Shown in pieces: positions 30,081-42,947 of a stretch of DNA of 64,000 nucleotides. The notes beneath the pieces were generated by a model that had not been told where the DNA came from, searched no databases, and worked only from the letters and a program-made list of their open reading frames with translations. This DNA is from Brenneria bubanii. Its GTDB lineage: Bacteria; Pseudomonadota; Gammaproteobacteria; Enterobacterales; Enterobacteriaceae. A program made the position numbers and the translations under genes. Every line of letters begins with the position of its first letter. Within the stretch, counting starts at the first letter, position 1. The DNA lies in the NCBI RefSeq assembly GCF_022378355.1, contig NZ_JAKMAJ010000002.1, positions 186,001 through 250,000 of the forward strand, given 5' to 3'.

Positions 30081-30707
30081 ATGACCTATATCGTAGCCTT
30101 AACCGGCGGTATCGGCAGTGGGAAAAGCACGGTAGCCGATGAATTTGCTAAATTCGGGGTAACCATCATTGATGCGGACATCATCGCGCGTCAGGTCGTT
30201 GAACCCGGAAAACCTGCGCTGGACGCCATCGAACGTCGATTTGGCGACAGCATCCTTAACGCCGATGGCTCTTTGAATCGCGCGGCGTTACGTCAAAAAA
30301 TCTTTTCCTCTCCTGAGGGTAAACAATGGGTGAATAACCTGCTGCACCCATTAATTCATGCGGAAACGCTATCTCAAATTCAGGCATCAAGCGCATCCTA
30401 TGTGCTGTGGGTTGTACCCTTGCTGATAGAGAACAATTTACAACAACATGCCCAACGTGTTCTGGTGGTCGATGTGAACCGGGACACCCAACTTGAACGC
30501 ACCCTGGCGCGAGATGGCGTCAGCCGTGAACAAGCCGAAAATATACTGGCGGCCCAGGCGAGTCGTGAACGACGCCTGGCTTATGCCGATGATATTATTG
30601 ATAATAACCGTAGCCAAAGAGAGCTTGCCTCAGGTGTTGCACGATTGCACCAACGTTATCTTGAGCTCGCCGCCTCAGCCGCTGACAGGATTACTAACAA
30701 TGAGTGA
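30081..30707 (+). CDS. coaE: Dephospho-CoA kinase
   Basis: Last step of CoA synthesis, phosphorylating the 3'-OH of dephospho-CoA. It has 208 residues from ATG 30081 ([20 protein letters not shown]); the in-frame start at 30054 would add 9 residues without family support. P-loop GGIGSGKS, then [20 protein letters not shown] and the lid DDIIDNN region. Overlaps zapD by 8 bases; coaE-zapD-yacG is the conserved enterobacterial cluster. Confidence 0.96.
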   Translation: MTYIVALTGGIGSGKSTVADEFAKFGVTIIDADIIARQVVEPGKPALDAIERRFGDSILNADGSLNRAALRQKIFSSPEGKQWVNNLLHPLIHAETLSQIQASSASYVLWVVPLLIENNLQQHAQRVLVVDVNRDTQLERTLARDGVSREQAENILAAQASRERRLAYADDIIDNNRSQRELASGVARLHQRYLELAASAADRITNNE

Positions 30708-31452
30708 CGCTTCCTCAACCATTTTGTTTGAGTACCCGCTAAACGAAAAAATGCGCACCTGGTTGCGTATCGAGTCATTATTGCAGCAGTTGCACCACAA
30801 CCATTCCCTTACCGATATGGGCAGCGCGCTGACATTTTTCCGCGCCATCGCCGATCTGATGGATGTATTAGAACGCGGAGATGTTCGAACCGAACTGCTG
30901 AAAGAGTTGGAGCGGCAGCAGCAAAAACTGCTGCAATGGAGCGACGTTCCCGGCGTCGATATGGAACGGATACATTCCCTACGCCATCAGCTAAAAGAGC
31001 AGTCAACTGTATTGATGGCCGCCCCGCGAATGGGACAGATGTTACGGGAAGATCGTTTGATCGGCATGGTTCGTCAACGAATCAGCATTCCAGGGGGGTG
31101 TTGCAGTTTCGATTTGCCCACCCTGCATATCTGGCTTTATCAGCCGCAGGAACAGCGTGAGCAATGGGTATCCGTCTGGCTGAGTTCCCTGTCGCCGTTG
31201 AAGCAATCGTTGACGATGATACTGGAGCTAATTCGCCATTCAGCGGCTTTTCGTTCACAGATCAGCCTAAACGGATTTTTCCAGGATAATGCCTCAGACG
31301 CCGATCTTTTACGTTTGCGCCTTGAGTTGGCTCACCAACTTTACCCACAGATATCTGGCCATAAAACGCGCTACGCTATTCGTTTTTTATCGCTGGATAG
31401 CGAGAACGGGCAAATTCCACCACGCCTGACGTTTGAATTGGCCTGCTGTTAA
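30700..31452 (+). CDS. zapD: Cell division protein ZapD (FtsZ-bundling)
   Basis: Cytosolic protein that binds the FtsZ C-terminal peptide and cross-links protofilaments. It has 250 residues from ATG 30700, inside the end of coaE; earlier in-frame starts lie within coaE. Conserved stretches: [40 protein letters not shown] and [14 protein letters not shown]. The only division gene here outside the dcw cluster. Confidence 0.95.
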   Translation: MSDASSTILFEYPLNEKMRTWLRIESLLQQLHHNHSLTDMGSALTFFRAIADLMDVLERGDVRTELLKELERQQQKLLQWSDVPGVDMERIHSLRHQLKEQSTVLMAAPRMGQMLREDRLIGMVRQRISIPGGCCSFDLPTLHIWLYQPQEQREQWVSVWLSSLSPLKQSLTMILELIRHSAAFRSQISLNGFFQDNASDADLLRLRLELAHQLYPQISGHKTRYAIRFLSLDSENGQIPPRLTFELACC

Positions 31453-31537
31453 CAACATTTAATAAACAATTAGTTAGATTGTACCCAATAGATTTCAATA
31501 TGACAGTTTGAAAAATAGGCAGGTATAGGAGAAACCC

Positions 31538-31735
31538 ATGGATAATGATGTGACCATTGTAAAATGCCCAACCTGTAAGAAACCGGTCGAATGGTGCGAA
31601 AAAAGCACCTATCGTCCGTTTTGCAGCAAACGCTGCCAGCTTATCGATCTGGGAGAATGGGCGGATGAAGAAAAACGCATCCCCAGCGATGATATCATTT
31701 CAGACAGCGAAGAGTGGAGCGAATCGCAGCATTAA
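31538..31735 (+). CDS. yacG: DNA gyrase inhibitor YacG (zinc protein)
   Basis: A protein of 65 residues with a four-cysteine zinc site: [13 protein letters not shown] ... [20 protein letters not shown]. YacG binds GyrB and blocks DNA binding by gyrase in E. coli. AGGAG lies 8 bases before the ATG. Third gene after coaE-zapD, 85 bases downstream. Convergent with mutT. Confidence 0.95.
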   Translation: MDNDVTIVKCPTCKKPVEWCEKSTYRPFCSKRCQLIDLGEWADEEKRIPSDDIISDSEEWSESQH

Positions 31736-31775
31736 GATAGGTTGCGCCCGTTTTTCGACCATCTGATTTTAATCG

Positions 31776-32171
31776 TCAATGAGATTTCAACCAGCGGATC
31801 ATCTCCGCATTCGCTGGTGGGAACTCATCTTCCAACAACTCATCAACCCGTAGCCAGCGAGACGCCTGCCCTTCACGGCCATAGGGCTCCCCCTGCCAAT
31901 GCTCCACCATAAAAAAATGCAGCGTTATCATACGCTCTGGGGTGGTGAACGTTTTATTACCCACGGGTTGCGGATTTTCAGCCTCGATGCCCGTTTCCTC
32001 ACGCAGCTCGCGAATCAATGCCTGCGCTGGCGTTTCGCCGGTTTCAACCTTGCCGCCGGGAAACTCCCACATACCGGCCATATGAACGCCAGCCGGCCGA
32101 CGGGCAATAAAGAATTTTTTCTCAGCATTGCGAATAATACCCACCGCAACGGATAGTTGTTTTTGGTCCAT
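31776..32171 (-). CDS. mutT: 8-oxo-dGTP diphosphatase
   Basis: Nudix hydrolase that clears 8-oxo-dGTP from the nucleotide pool. It has 131 residues from ATG 32171, 6 bases after AGGA; an upstream TTG is in frame but unlikely. The complete Nudix box starts GGKVETGETP and continues to RELREETGI. Downstream of secA on the same strand, as in E. coli, with a terminator hairpin between. Confidence 0.96.
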   Translation of the reverse strand: MDQKQLSVAVGIIRNAEKKFFIARRPAGVHMAGMWEFPGGKVETGETPAQALIRELREETGIEAENPQPVGNKTFTTPERMITLHFFMVEHWQGEPYGREGQASRWLRVDELLEDEFPPANAEMIRWLKSH

Positions 32172-32191
32172 GGTGTGTCCTATCAAGTAAA

Positions 32192-32210
32192 AGGCGGTCA
32201 GTGACCGCCT
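32192..32210 (-). terminator. Hairpin after secA
   Basis: AGGCGGTCA, one base, TGACCGCCT; on the minus strand it is followed by TTTTA. It lies between the secA stop and the mutT start, so mutT expression probably needs readthrough. Confidence 0.7.
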
Positions 32211-32238
32211 GTATATTATTACTCAATTCAACGAGCGG

Positions 32239-34923
32239 TTACTTCTGTAAACGACCGTGGCACTGCTTATATTTTTTCCCAGAGCCGCAAGGACAGGGAT
32301 CGTTACGTCCAATCTTGCGTTCAGCGCCGGTAGCCAGGCTGTCTTCTTCCTGGTGGCTCAGTTGCTGCTGGAGAGCCAGACGTTCGGCCTCTTCACGGCG
32401 CTGTTGCTCCAGCGCTTCAATCTCTTCCGGCATACGGACCTGAACCTTACTCAGCGTGCTAATCACTTCATATTTCAGTGATTCAAGCATCGCGGCAAAC
32501 ATGGCGAAAGACTCGCGTTTGTATTCCTGCTTGGGATCTTTCTGTGCATAACCACGCAGGTGAATCCCCTGACGCAGATAGTCCATTGCCGCCAAATGCT
32601 CTTTCCACAATGAGTCCAGCGTTTGCAACATTACGCCTTTCTCAAAGTTGCGCATCACTTCGTTGCCCACCACCTCTTCTTTACGTTGATATACCTCGAT
32701 GGCCTGTTGGAAAATGCGTTCACGCAACGTTTCTTCGTGCAGCTCAGGCTCTTTATCCAGCCATTCCTTGATCGGCATATCCAAATCGAAGTCGTTTTTC
32801 AACCGTTGTTCCAGGCCCTCGGTATCCCACATTTCCTCCAATGACTGCGGCGGAATGTAGCTATCGATCGTCACTTTGAAAACGTCTTCACGAATACTGC
32901 TGATGGTTTCACTAATATCGGAGACATCCAGCAGTTCATTACGCTGAGAGTAAATCGCCCGGCGCTGATCGTTGGCGACATCATCATATTCAAGCAGTTG
33001 CTTACGAATATCAAAGTTACGGCTTTCTACTTTACGTTGCGCGTTGGCGATCGCTTTCGTTACCCAGGGATGCTCAATCGCTTCGCCAGGCTTCATCCCC
33101 AGCTTGCGCATCATGTTGGAGACACGTTCGGAAGCGAAAATTCGCATCAGCGCATCTTCCATCGACAGGTAGAAACGAGAAGAACCCGCATCCCCCTGAC
33201 GTCCGGAACGCCCCCTTAGCTGGTTATCGATACGGCGGGATTCATGGCGTTCGGTACCAATGATATGTAAACCGCCGGCCGCCAGCACCGCATCATGGCG
33301 TAATTGCCACGCGGCTTTAATCTCAGCGACTTGCGCTTCATCCGGATTTTCCAACTGGGCAATTTCCGTCTGCCAGCTTCCCCCCAGTACAATATCGGTG
33401 CCGCGACCGGCCATATTGGTGGCGATCGTGACCGACCCGGATTGTCCCGCCTGAGCGATGATATCCGCCTCCATAGCATGGAATTTAGCGTTCAATACGT
33501 TGTGCTTAATGCCCGCTTTTTCCAGCGCTTGAGAAACAACTTCCGATTTCTCGATGGAGATCGTCCCCACCAGTACCGGCTGCCCTTTCCCCGCGCGATC
33601 TTTGATATCCTCAATGATGGCGTCGATTTTTTCATGTTCCGTCATATAGACCAGATCCGGCAAATCTTTACGGATCATCGGACGGTTGGTCGGGACAACG
33701 ATGGTATCCAGCTTATAAATAGAACTGAATTCAAAGGCTTCCGTATCCGCCGTCCCGGTCATCCCAGCCAATTTTTCATACAGGCGGAAGTAATTCTGGA
33801 AAGTGATTGACGCCAATGTCTGGTTTTCATTCTGAATAGCGACATGCTCTTTCGCTTCCACCGCCTGGTGCAACCCATCGGACCAGCGGCGCCCTTGCAT
33901 GGTACGCCCGGTATGTTCATCCACGATAATCACTTCACCGTCTTTGACGATGTAATCCACATCGCGCGTGAACAGCACGTGAGCACGCAAGGCCGCGGTG
34001 ACATGGTGCATCAACATGATATTGGCCGGCGAATACAGCGATTCCCCTTCATCCATGATGCCTTCGCGCACCAACAGTTCTTCAACCAGCACCAAACCCC
34101 GCTCGGTGAGGTTAACCTGACGCGATTTCTCATCAACCGAAAAGTGGCCTTCGCCATGGAAGGTGTCTGAGTCTTCTTTTTCCTGACGGATCAGATGAGG
34201 AATAATTTTGTTAACGCGGATATACAGCTCAGAGCTGTCTTCCGCCGGACCGGAGATAATCAGCGGCGTGCGCGCTTCATCGATCAAAATGGAGTCAACT
34301 TCATCCACCAGCGCATAATACAGCTTACGCTGCACGCGTTCTTCAGGGCTGAAGGCCATATTGTCGCGCAGGTAGTCAAACCCGTATTCGTTGTTGGTAC
34401 CGTAAGTAATATCCGCCGCATAGGCTTCGCGTTTAGCCGGAGCCGGCATGCCCGGCAGGTTAATCCCTACGGTCAGACCCAGAAACTCAAACAGAGGGCG
34501 GTTATTTTCCGCATCACGCTGTGCCAGATAGTCGTTCACCGTGACGACATGAACGCCACGGCCGGTCAAGGCATTAAGATAGGCAGGCAGCGTCGCCGTC
34601 AGGGTCTTACCTTCACCGGTACGCATTTCGGCGATGCAGCGCTCGTTCAACACCATCCCGCCGATAAGCTGAACGTCAAAGTGACGCATGCCAAATACAC
34701 GTTTACTGGATTCACGCACCACGGCAAAAGCTTCGGGCAGCAGGTTGTCTAAGGGTTCACCTTCTTTCAGACGTTCGCGAAACTCATTGGTTTTCGCTTT
34801 CAGTTCATCGTCTGACAGCTTTTGCATCTCAGGTTCCAGACGATTAATGATATCAACCTTTTTACGCATACGGCGCAGTGTGCGGTCGTTACGACTACCA
34901 AAGATTTTTGTTAATATATTCAT
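32239..34923 (-). CDS. secA: Preprotein translocase ATPase SecA
   Basis: Motor of Sec-dependent export. It has 894 residues from ATG 34923 ([18 protein letters not shown]); ATG 34929 two codons upstream is equally possible and no strong ribosome binding site is visible before either. Motifs: Walker [23 protein letters not shown] box [46 protein letters not shown], and the C-terminal zinc/SecB-binding tail [19 protein letters not shown]. Directly downstream of secM, so its translation is expected to depend on SecM stalling; the weak visible ribosome binding site fits such control. Confidence 0.98.
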   Translation of the reverse strand: MNILTKIFGSRNDRTLRRMRKKVDIINRLEPEMQKLSDDELKAKTNEFRERLKEGEPLDNLLPEAFAVVRESSKRVFGMRHFDVQLIGGMVLNERCIAEMRTGEGKTLTATLPAYLNALTGRGVHVVTVNDYLAQRDAENNRPLFEFLGLTVGINLPGMPAPAKREAYAADITYGTNNEYGFDYLRDNMAFSPEERVQRKLYYALVDEVDSILIDEARTPLIISGPAEDSSELYIRVNKIIPHLIRQEKEDSDTFHGEGHFSVDEKSRQVNLTERGLVLVEELLVREGIMDEGESLYSPANIMLMHHVTAALRAHVLFTRDVDYIVKDGEVIIVDEHTGRTMQGRRWSDGLHQAVEAKEHVAIQNENQTLASITFQNYFRLYEKLAGMTGTADTEAFEFSSIYKLDTIVVPTNRPMIRKDLPDLVYMTEHEKIDAIIEDIKDRAGKGQPVLVGTISIEKSEVVSQALEKAGIKHNVLNAKFHAMEADIIAQAGQSGSVTIATNMAGRGTDIVLGGSWQTEIAQLENPDEAQVAEIKAAWQLRHDAVLAAGGLHIIGTERHESRRIDNQLRGRSGRQGDAGSSRFYLSMEDALMRIFASERVSNMMRKLGMKPGEAIEHPWVTKAIANAQRKVESRNFDIRKQLLEYDDVANDQRRAIYSQRNELLDVSDISETISSIREDVFKVTIDSYIPPQSLEEMWDTEGLEQRLKNDFDLDMPIKEWLDKEPELHEETLRERIFQQAIEVYQRKEEVVGNEVMRNFEKGVMLQTLDSLWKEHLAAMDYLRQGIHLRGYAQKDPKQEYKRESFAMFAAMLESLKYEVISTLSKVQVRMPEEIEALEQQRREEAERLALQQQLSHQEEDSLATGAERKIGRNDPCPCGSGKKYKQCHGRLQK

Positions 34924-35033
34924 GGCCATAATAAATTTAGTCTCACAAAAGCCACTCATCCGGTGGCTGTACAACATCAAAAAAAGGGGAAATGCCCGAC
35001 ATCGGTCAATTAGCAATCAATATTTTTTCAGCG

Positions 35034-35540
35034 CTAAAAGAGCGGACCGGCACGAATGCCGCGTACCTGGGCCAGCCAGATTCCGGTCTGATGATGTGTG
35101 AAAGGAAAAGCGGAAACTCGCCCTGTCTGGCGAACAATGGTGGGCTGTTTTTCTTCGCGCGTTAATAATGCATTCAGCGTATCCAGCAATACCAGCGAGT
35201 GCGAAGGCAAATCATCAACCTGCTGCGCATTTATCTGCTGTGGGGCGGTTAGTGCAAAAGAGAGATGACGGATTACCGTGCGAATGGCATGCTGATGCCA
35301 GTAATCCACACCAAAAGAAGAGCGACGGTGCGCTTCTTTCAATGCGACTAAATCGGTAAGACTGAGTGATACGCTGTGCTGGCGGCTGACGCTGGAAGAG
35401 GAATCAGCTAACGGAGCCACTTTCTGTGACGCATTCAGGCTGTTAGGCAAGCCAAGGCTCGCCGCGACCATCCCCAGCAGGAGATGTGGCCAGAAATAAC
35501 GTCTGCCAAATTGTCGCCAACGATTTAGAATACCGATCAC
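35034..35540 (-). CDS. secM: Secretion monitor SecM, arrest peptide controlling secA
   Basis: Exported leader protein whose C-terminus stalls the ribosome when export is slow, exposing the secA start. It has 168 residues from GTG 35540 ([20 protein letters not shown], matching E. coli [20 protein letters not shown]). Longer in-frame starts upstream would run into the divergent gene. The unusually long signal peptide ends near NSLNA. The middle keeps [19 protein letters not shown]. The arrest end reads [12 protein letters not shown] with two residues after Pro. The Phe five residues before Trp in E. coli is replaced by His; the nearest Phe is eight before. It lies 110 bases upstream of secA. 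Confidence 0.93.
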   Translation of the reverse strand: MIGILNRWRQFGRRYFWPHLLLGMVAASLGLPNSLNASQKVAPLADSSSSVSRQHSVSLSLTDLVALKEAHRRSSFGVDYWHQHAIRTVIRHLSFALTAPQQINAQQVDDLPSHSLVLLDTLNALLTREEKQPTIVRQTGRVSAFPFTHHQTGIWLAQVRGIRAGPLF

Positions 35541-35568
35541 TAGTTTAACGTCCGCCGGAGCCTGATTT

Positions 35569-36096
35569 ATGCGTGATAGCCGCCCACAATCACTGGAATC
35601 TTTGTTTGATAGCGCATCAGGTGCGGGTACTGGCCCACTGCGTGATGTGCAGCAGCGCGCTATCGCGTTACTAAAACTTAACCGCGCGGTACGTGGAATT
35701 CTTCCCGCACAGCTACACCCCTGGTGCCGCGTCGCCAACTATCGGCAAGGGCTGCTGGTAATAGAAACCGCCAACGCTAACTGGTTGATGCGGTTACGTT
35801 ATGAACAGCCAGCATTACTCTCTGCATTACGCGCCCAAATATTACCATCATTGGCCTCAATCGACATCAGGATTAATCCGGCGCTCGCCGCAAAAGGGCA
35901 TGAAATGGTGAAAAATAGTGATGCTATCCCCTCTGATCAGGCAGCGCAAAAGCCTTTACGTCAGTTGAGTGAACAAAGCGCGGAAACATTGAGAGGTCTG
36001 GCGAGTCATAGCCCGGAGAAGCTACGCAAAATACTAGAACGACTGGCTTCACTGGCCGGAGAGAGTACCAGCAAAACCAGTCGTAATAAGAAATAA
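35569..36096 (+). CDS. DUF721 protein (DciA-like)
   Basis: A protein of 175 residues divergent from secM by only 28 bases. The N-terminal about 100 residues ([59 protein letters not shown]) match the DUF721 fold of DciA, the replicative helicase loader or operator used by bacteria lacking DnaC. The C-terminal part (110-175) is polar and probably flexible. Enterobacteria use a phage-derived DnaC, so this may be a relic or a repurposed copy. E. coli lacks this gene between secM and lpxC. Convergent with lpxC (11-base gap). Confidence 0.8.
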   Translation: MRDSRPQSLESLFDSASGAGTGPLRDVQQRAIALLKLNRAVRGILPAQLHPWCRVANYRQGLLVIETANANWLMRLRYEQPALLSALRAQILPSLASIDIRINPALAAKGHEMVKNSDAIPSDQAAQKPLRQLSEQSAETLRGLASHSPEKLRKILERLASLAGESTSKTSRNKK

Positions 36097-36107
36097 CGAC
36101 TTGAGCG

Positions 36108-37058
<951 letters not shown>

Positions 37059-37127
37059 CTAGCATACACTAGGCTCGGCGGTACAGTTTAGCACAAAGAG
37101 CGGAGATTCCAACGTTATGAGACGGTA

Positions 37128-38279
37128 TTAATCCGCCTGCTTACGCAGAAATGCCGGAATATCCAGGTAATCTGGCTCTTTATTAGTCTGCGGATTCTGG
37201 TCATTGACCACTTTAGCCGCCGGCTTTTCTTGCGTCAGCGGCGTCATGCCATGTTGCTGATAACGATGGTCCATAACCGGCTGGCTCGCCTGTTTGTTCG
37301 TCACCAGCGTGATTTCCGGACGCTTGTCCATGCCAATGCCGGTAGCAACCACGGTAACGCGCAATTCGTCGTTCATTTCCGGATCGAGTGAGGTGCCGAT
37401 AACGACCGTCGCATTATCAGAAGCAAATGCGCGGATGGTGTTACCCACAGTTTCGAACTCATCCAGACGCAGATCAAAACCGGCAGTGATGTTAACCAGC
37501 ACGCCTCGCGCGCCAGACAGATCGATATCTTCCAGCAGCGGACTGGAGATCGCCATTTCAGCCGCTTCTTCCGCACGGTCTTCACCGCGAGCCACGCCCG
37601 ATCCCATCATGGCATAGCCCATTTCGGACATCACGGTGCGAACGTCGGCAAAGTCGACGTTCATCAGGCCAGGACGGGTAATCAGTTCGGCAATCCCCTG
37701 AACCGCGCCTTTTAAAACATCGTTCGCCGCGCCGAACGCATCCAGTAAAGAGATACCGCGACCCAAAACTTTCAGCAGCTTATCGTTAGGAATCGTGATC
37801 AGGGAGTCGACATGCTTCGACAACTCGGCAATACCCTGCTCAGCGAAAGCCATACGCTTTTTGCCTTCAAAGTTGAAAGGCTTGGTCACAACGGCAACCG
37901 TCAGGATTCCCAGGTCTTTGGCCACTTCAGCGACCACTGGCGCGGCGCCCGTACCGGTACCGCCGCCCATACCTGCGGCGATAAATACCATATCGGCCCC
38001 CTCAAGCGCAGTACGCAACGCTTCGCGGTCTTCTTCCGCCGAATTACGACCGACTTCAGGATTGGCGCCTGCACCCAGACCTTTGGTGATACCGCTGCCG
38101 ATCTGAATCGTTTGGCCCACCGCCGTCTTGCGTAATGCCTGCGCATCGGTATTAACAGCAAAAAACTCAACGCCTTCGATGCGCTCACGCACCATGTGTT
38201 CGACGGCATTACCGCCGCCGCCACCAACGCCGATGACTTTAATCACCGCGTCGTTGGTCAATTCCATTGGTTCAAACAT
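37128..38279 (-). CDS. ftsZ: Cell division GTPase FtsZ
   Basis: Tubulin homologue forming the Z ring. It has 383 residues. GTP-binding motifs [13 protein letters not shown] and [15 protein letters not shown]; the T7 loop is [15 protein letters not shown]. The variable linker (about 317-365) is followed by the conserved C-terminal peptide [14 protein letters not shown], which binds FtsA, ZipA and ZapD. Last of the ftsQAZ group, 68 bases after ftsA. Confidence 0.98.
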   Translation of the reverse strand: MFEPMELTNDAVIKVIGVGGGGGNAVEHMVRERIEGVEFFAVNTDAQALRKTAVGQTIQIGSGITKGLGAGANPEVGRNSAEEDREALRTALEGADMVFIAAGMGGGTGTGAAPVVAEVAKDLGILTVAVVTKPFNFEGKKRMAFAEQGIAELSKHVDSLITIPNDKLLKVLGRGISLLDAFGAANDVLKGAVQGIAELITRPGLMNVDFADVRTVMSEMGYAMMGSGVARGEDRAEEAAEMAISSPLLEDIDLSGARGVLVNITAGFDLRLDEFETVGNTIRAFASDNATVVIGTSLDPEMNDELRVTVVATGIGMDKRPEITLVTNKQASQPVMDHRYQQHGMTPLTQEKPAAKVVNDQNPQTNKEPDYLDIPAFLRKQAD

Positions 38280-38347
38280 AGTTTCTCTCCGCTTTGTGCC
38301 TGTAACTTCGAGATCATAAACTGTGCTGAATGATCTCTTTGATAAAA

Positions 38348-39604
38348 TTAAAATTCCTTCCTCAGCCAGCTATTGATTCTTTTGAACCAGTTGCTCACTG
38401 AAGCACGTTTTTCGACTTCATGCTCACCACCAAGATGAGACTCTTTGCCATAATGCAGTAACCCGACAGCGGTGGAGTAGTAAGGCTCCTGCGCATAATC
38501 GGTCAAACCTGTAATATTGAGTGGCTGACCAATACGCACCTGAGTATGGAATACTCGCTGCGCGCAGGCCGCCAGTCCGTCTATTTGCGCCGCGCCGCCG
38601 GTAAGTACGATACCTGCCGCAAGGTGATGTTTAACGCCCTGTTGACGTAATTGCTCCTGCAACTGTAAAAGTTCGTCGTTCACCAAATTCAGCAGTTCGG
38701 TGTAGCGTGGCTCAATCACTTCCGCCAGCGTCTGCCGTTGCAAACTGCGCGGCGGGCGTCCCCCTACGCTGGGAACTTCAACATTCTCGTCTTTACTGAC
38801 GATCGAACCCAAAGCGCATCCGTGACGGACTTTTATCGCTTCGGCATCGGTCGGCGGCGTGCCAAAAGCGTAGGCGATATCGCTGGTTACCACATTACCC
38901 GCGTAAGGAATAACTTTGGTATGACGCAACGCGCCGCCGGTGTAGACCGCGATATCCATCGTTCCACCGCCGATATCGACGACACAAACGCCCAACTCCC
39001 GCTCATCTTCCGTCAATACGGCATAGCTGGATGCCAGACCGGCGAAAATCAGTTGATCCACTTTCAAGCCGCAACGCTCTACGGCCTTAACAATATTCTT
39101 CGCCATATCGTTATGGCAGGTAATCAGGTGAACCTTCGCCTGCATGCGCACGCCGGATAATCCGACCGGGTTCTTGATCCCTTCCTGGTAATCAATCGCA
39201 TACTCTTGTGGAATCACATGAAGAACGCGGTGTTCATCGCGCACGCGTACCGATTTGGCGGTATGCACCACGCTTTCCACATCCTCCTGAGTGACTTCCT
39301 CTTCTGAAATAGGCACCATCCCTATTTCATTCTGGCAGCTGATATGCTTGCCTGAGAGCGCCAGATATACCGAGGATATCTGGCAATCCGCCATCAGCTC
39401 AGCCTGGTCAATCGCGCGCTGAACGCATTTGACGACCGATTCAAGATCGTTAACGCCGCCTTTATCCATACCGCGTGACGGGCAACTGCCCACACCGATA
39501 ATGTTGACCATGCCATCGGGCAGAACCTCCCCTACCAGCGCAGCCACCTTTGCCGTACCGATTTCCAGCCCAACTACCAGTTTTCTGTCCGTCGACTTGA
39601 TCAT
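38348..39604 (-). CDS. ftsA: Cell division protein FtsA
   Basis: Actin-like ATPase that tethers FtsZ to the membrane. It has 418 residues. [20 protein letters not shown] (phosphate 1), [20 protein letters not shown] (phosphate 2) and [14 protein letters not shown] (adenosine). The C-terminal amphipathic helix is [13 protein letters not shown]. Start overlaps the ftsQ stop by four bases. Confidence 0.98.
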   Translation of the reverse strand: MIKSTDRKLVVGLEIGTAKVAALVGEVLPDGMVNIIGVGSCPSRGMDKGGVNDLESVVKCVQRAIDQAELMADCQISSVYLALSGKHISCQNEIGMVPISEEEVTQEDVESVVHTAKSVRVRDEHRVLHVIPQEYAIDYQEGIKNPVGLSGVRMQAKVHLITCHNDMAKNIVKAVERCGLKVDQLIFAGLASSYAVLTEDERELGVCVVDIGGGTMDIAVYTGGALRHTKVIPYAGNVVTSDIAYAFGTPPTDAEAIKVRHGCALGSIVSKDENVEVPSVGGRPPRSLQRQTLAEVIEPRYTELLNLVNDELLQLQEQLRQQGVKHHLAAGIVLTGGAAQIDGLAACAQRVFHTQVRIGQPLNITGLTDYAQEPYYSTAVGLLHYGKESHLGGEHEVEKRASVSNWFKRINSWLRKEF

Positions 39605-40467
39605 TGTTGTTTAGCCTGTGCCTGATTCTGATTACTGTTCTGTTGCTGATCAATGTCTTGCCGCTGATCGGCGTTTTGCTGATCAAACAAGGCCGGCGCC
39701 CAGCCTACCGCCGCACCGGAGTCATAACGCAGATCGACATAGCTGATACGTTTGTTGTCGTTTTGCGCCTGACGTTGCAACAGCGGATAAAGCTCGATAA
39801 AGCGATCTAAACGCCGAGCCCGATCGTCCCGCCCCAATTCAAGACGGGTGTCGTCATGCAGCCCCAGTTGCCATGAATGACGCGCACTCATCGCAACCAT
39901 CTTCAGGGTAAACTTTCCTGCGGCCAGCACCTGGTTCATGGTCCGATATCCTTCCAGCACCTCTTTTTCACCGCCTTCAGGGCCGTACAGCAACGGCATT
40001 TTACGGTTGCCGATACGCTCAGCCGGCACGCTAAAAGCGTTCCCGTCATTATCAACCATTAATAGGTCATTCCAACGCGCAACCGGAACATATTCAACCA
40101 GATGAATCTTCAATTCATCCGGCCACTGTTTACGAACGCTGGCCTGCTTGATCCACGGCAGACGTTCAATCTGCTGCTGGATAACATTCACATCCTGCGT
40201 CATAAAGGTTCCCGGTGAACCCAGGGCTAAAATCGCCTGACGAATATCGTCGTTGGTGGTGTATTGCCTTTCGCCCGTCACCACCATTCTGGACATTGGC
40301 AGGCGGCTGGCGTCTTTCATCCACCCCACGACCATCCAGCCACCCCAGACGATCGTTCCTACTACCATCAACAGGAAAATCAATCCCGCCAGTTGGCTCC
40401 CGTTACTGCGACGTGTCCCGCGAGACTCTGGTTCTCGTCCACGCGTATTCAGCGCTGCCTGCGACAT
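39601..40467 (-). CDS. ftsQ: Cell division protein FtsQ
   Basis: Bitopic divisome scaffold that binds FtsB/FtsL. It has 288 residues: short cytoplasmic tail, membrane helix about 25-47 ([20 protein letters not shown]), POTRA domain (about 55-125), beta domain. The C-terminal about 30 residues are a Gln/Asn-rich tail ([20 protein letters not shown] region), low complexity and longer than in E. coli. One base after ddlB. Confidence 0.97.
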   Translation of the reverse strand: MSQAALNTRGREPESRGTRRSNGSQLAGLIFLLMVVGTIVWGGWMVVGWMKDASRLPMSRMVVTGERQYTTNDDIRQAILALGSPGTFMTQDVNVIQQQIERLPWIKQASVRKQWPDELKIHLVEYVPVARWNDLLMVDNDGNAFSVPAERIGNRKMPLLYGPEGGEKEVLEGYRTMNQVLAAGKFTLKMVAMSARHSWQLGLHDDTRLELGRDDRARRLDRFIELYPLLQRQAQNDNKRISYVDLRYDSGAAVGWAPALFDQQNADQRQDIDQQQNSNQNQAQAKQQ

Positions 40468-40468
40468 A

Positions 40469-41389
40469 TCAGTCAGCCAACTCCAAAATCCTGGCGACCA
40501 GCTGTGAGAAAGTCAGGCCGTATTGCCGTGCCGCCATCGGAACCAAACTATGGCTGGTCATCCCCGGAGAGGTATTCACCTCCAGCAGATAGACTGAACC
40601 ATCGCTGTTCATCATCAGATCGACCCTGCCCCAGCCACTGCAATCCAGCGCACGGTAAGCCGCCATCGATAATTCGGCCAACTCCCGCTCTTTCTCGGAC
40701 GACAGGCCGCTTGGGCAAAAGTACTGTGTTTCATCCGACAGATACTTCGCTTCATAGTCGTAAAATGTTCCCGCTGCCTGGATACGGATTGACGGCAGGA
40801 CGGCATCGCCCAGAATGCCGACCGTATACTCCGGGCCGCTGAGGTATTTTTCGACCAGCACCTCGTCATCGTGACGAAATGCCGTTTCCAACGCCGACTG
40901 CAATTCACTCGGTTGATTAACCTTGCTCATACCGACGCTGGAGCCTTCACGGCTTGGCTTAACAATCAGAGGCATGCCCAGATAGGCAAGTTTCTCCAGC
41001 AACTCGTCAGGCGTAGCCGTCGAAAACGCCTGCTGACTCAGAGCGACATAAGGCGATACCGGCAATCCCAAGGCCTGCCACACCAGCTTGGTGCGCAGCT
41101 TGTCCATCGTCAGCGCGGACGCCATCACGCCACTGCCGGTATAGGGCAGTTGTAAAAACTCCAGCAATCCCTGCAAGGTGCCGTCTTCTCCTCCGCGGCC
41201 ATGCAGAGCGATAAAAACTTTGGTGAACCCTTCGTCTTTAAGGCGCGTCACCGGAAATTCTCGCGTATCAACGGCCTGGGCGTTAATTCCCGCTTCTTGC
41301 AAACCTGCCAGCACCGCCTGACCTGAAAGCAGCGACACCTCACGTTCGGCAGAGGTTCCACCAAGTAATACAGCAACTTTCTCTGTCAT
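40469..41389 (-). CDS. ddlB: D-alanine--D-alanine ligase B
   Basis: ATP-grasp enzyme making D-Ala-D-Ala for peptidoglycan. It has 306 residues from ATG 41389 (GAGG upstream). Motifs: [62 protein letters not shown] and [15 protein letters not shown]. Between murC (stop overlaps the leader) and ftsQ. Confidence 0.97.
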   Translation of the reverse strand: MTEKVAVLLGGTSAEREVSLLSGQAVLAGLQEAGINAQAVDTREFPVTRLKDEGFTKVFIALHGRGGEDGTLQGLLEFLQLPYTGSGVMASALTMDKLRTKLVWQALGLPVSPYVALSQQAFSTATPDELLEKLAYLGMPLIVKPSREGSSVGMSKVNQPSELQSALETAFRHDDEVLVEKYLSGPEYTVGILGDAVLPSIRIQAAGTFYDYEAKYLSDETQYFCPSGLSSEKERELAELSMAAYRALDCSGWGRVDLMMNSDGSVYLLEVNTSPGMTSHSLVPMAARQYGLTFSQLVARILELAD

Positions 41390-41397
41390 GATGTTCC

Positions 41398-42858
41398 TCA
41401 TTCACTTATCTGCGGCTGTAGCCTGGAATCAGCCAGTTTCCGCGCCAGCTTGCCAATATTGCCGGCGCCCTGCACCAGGATCAGATCCCCATCACGTAGC
41501 GCCTGTGACAACAGTTCCGGCAAAGTATCCACGTCTGTCACTAAAATCGGATCAATCTTACCGCGCCCACGGATGGTGCGGCACAACGATCGGCTATCCG
41601 CCCCCGGAATCGGCGATTCGCCTGCTGGGTAAACATCCAGCATCAGTAAAACATCCACCTGCGACAGAACATGCGCAAAGTCATCATATAAATCGCGAGT
41701 ACGCGTATAACGGTGCGGCTGAAAGATCATTACCAGACGTTTGTCCGGCCAGCCTGCGCGCGCCGCTTTTATTGTCGCGTCGACCTCTGTCGGATGGTGT
41801 CCATAGTCATCCACCAACATGGCGCTGCCGCTTTGACCGTTAACCAGTTCCAGCGGATACTCCCCCAGAAAATCGAACCGGCGGCCGGTTCCTTCAAATC
41901 GCTCCAGCGCCCGCAAAATCGACGCATCATCAATGCCTTCATCAGTGGCGACAGCGACAGCGGCGGCGGCGTTTAACGCGTTATGACGACCAGGCGAGTT
42001 GAGCGTCACGTTCAATAGCGGCTTATCCTGCCGCGCCAGCGTGAAATGCCCTTGGGCGCCAGTCTGGCAATAGCTGGCGATGCGCACGTCGGCATCATCG
42101 CTAAAACCGTAAGTCGTAATATGCCGCCCAACACGGGGCAATAGCTCACGGATGACATCATCATCCACGCACATCACTGCCCGGCCGTAAAACGGCAAAT
42201 TGTGCAAAAAGTTAATAAACGTCTGTTTCAGATTCTCAAAGTCGCCCTGGTACGTATCCATATGGTCGGCTTCGATATTCGTTACAATCGCCACCATCGG
42301 CTGCAAATGCAGGAACGAAGCGTCGCTTTCGTCCGCTTCAGCAATCAGGTATCGGCTCGATCCCAGACGAGCATGCGTGCCCGCCGCCTTGACCAAACCA
42401 CCGTTCACAAACGTAGGATCCAGTCCGGCCTCGGCATAAATACCGGCTACCATTGCCGTCGTCGTGGTTTTACCGTGCGTTCCCGCAACGGCGATGCCGT
42501 GACGAAAGCGCATTAATTCCGCCAGCATCTCCGCCCGGCGAATAACCGGGATACGCGCGTCATGAGCCGCCACAATTTCCGGGTTATCAGCGGATATCGC
42601 CGTAGAAACCACGACCACGCTGGCATTCAATACGTTTTCGGCCCGGTGATGAAAATAAATCTGCGCGCCGAGCTCGCTCAGCTGTTGAGTCACCGCATTC
42701 GGCGCCAGATCGGATCCACTTATTTCGTAGCCCTCATTAGCCAACACTTCGGCGATACCGCCCATGCCGGCACCACCGATGCCGACAAAGTGGATGTGCC
42801 GGACGCGATGCATCTCGGGCACGATTGAACGCAGTTTCGCCAGTTGTTGAGTATTCAC
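41398..42858 (-). CDS. murC: UDP-N-acetylmuramate--L-alanine ligase
   Basis: Adds L-Ala to UDP-MurNAc, the first peptide step. It has 486 residues. N-terminal UDP-binding [20 protein letters not shown] loop [20 protein letters not shown], then [20 protein letters not shown] and [18 protein letters not shown]. Separated from murG by 89 bases, one of the larger gaps in the cluster. Confidence 0.98.
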   Translation of the reverse strand: MNTQQLAKLRSIVPEMHRVRHIHFVGIGGAGMGGIAEVLANEGYEISGSDLAPNAVTQQLSELGAQIYFHHRAENVLNASVVVVSTAISADNPEIVAAHDARIPVIRRAEMLAELMRFRHGIAVAGTHGKTTTTAMVAGIYAEAGLDPTFVNGGLVKAAGTHARLGSSRYLIAEADESDASFLHLQPMVAIVTNIEADHMDTYQGDFENLKQTFINFLHNLPFYGRAVMCVDDDVIRELLPRVGRHITTYGFSDDADVRIASYCQTGAQGHFTLARQDKPLLNVTLNSPGRHNALNAAAAVAVATDEGIDDASILRALERFEGTGRRFDFLGEYPLELVNGQSGSAMLVDDYGHHPTEVDATIKAARAGWPDKRLVMIFQPHRYTRTRDLYDDFAHVLSQVDVLLMLDVYPAGESPIPGADSRSLCRTIRGRGKIDPILVTDVDTLPELLSQALRDGDLILVQGAGNIGKLARKLADSRLQPQISE

Positions 42859-42947
42859 TTTTTTCTATCGCTACCTTATTTAATCCCCGGCGGGTCACCG
42901 CCCGGCTATACTAAATTAATGACCTGACCATGAACGACGCCAGCGGC

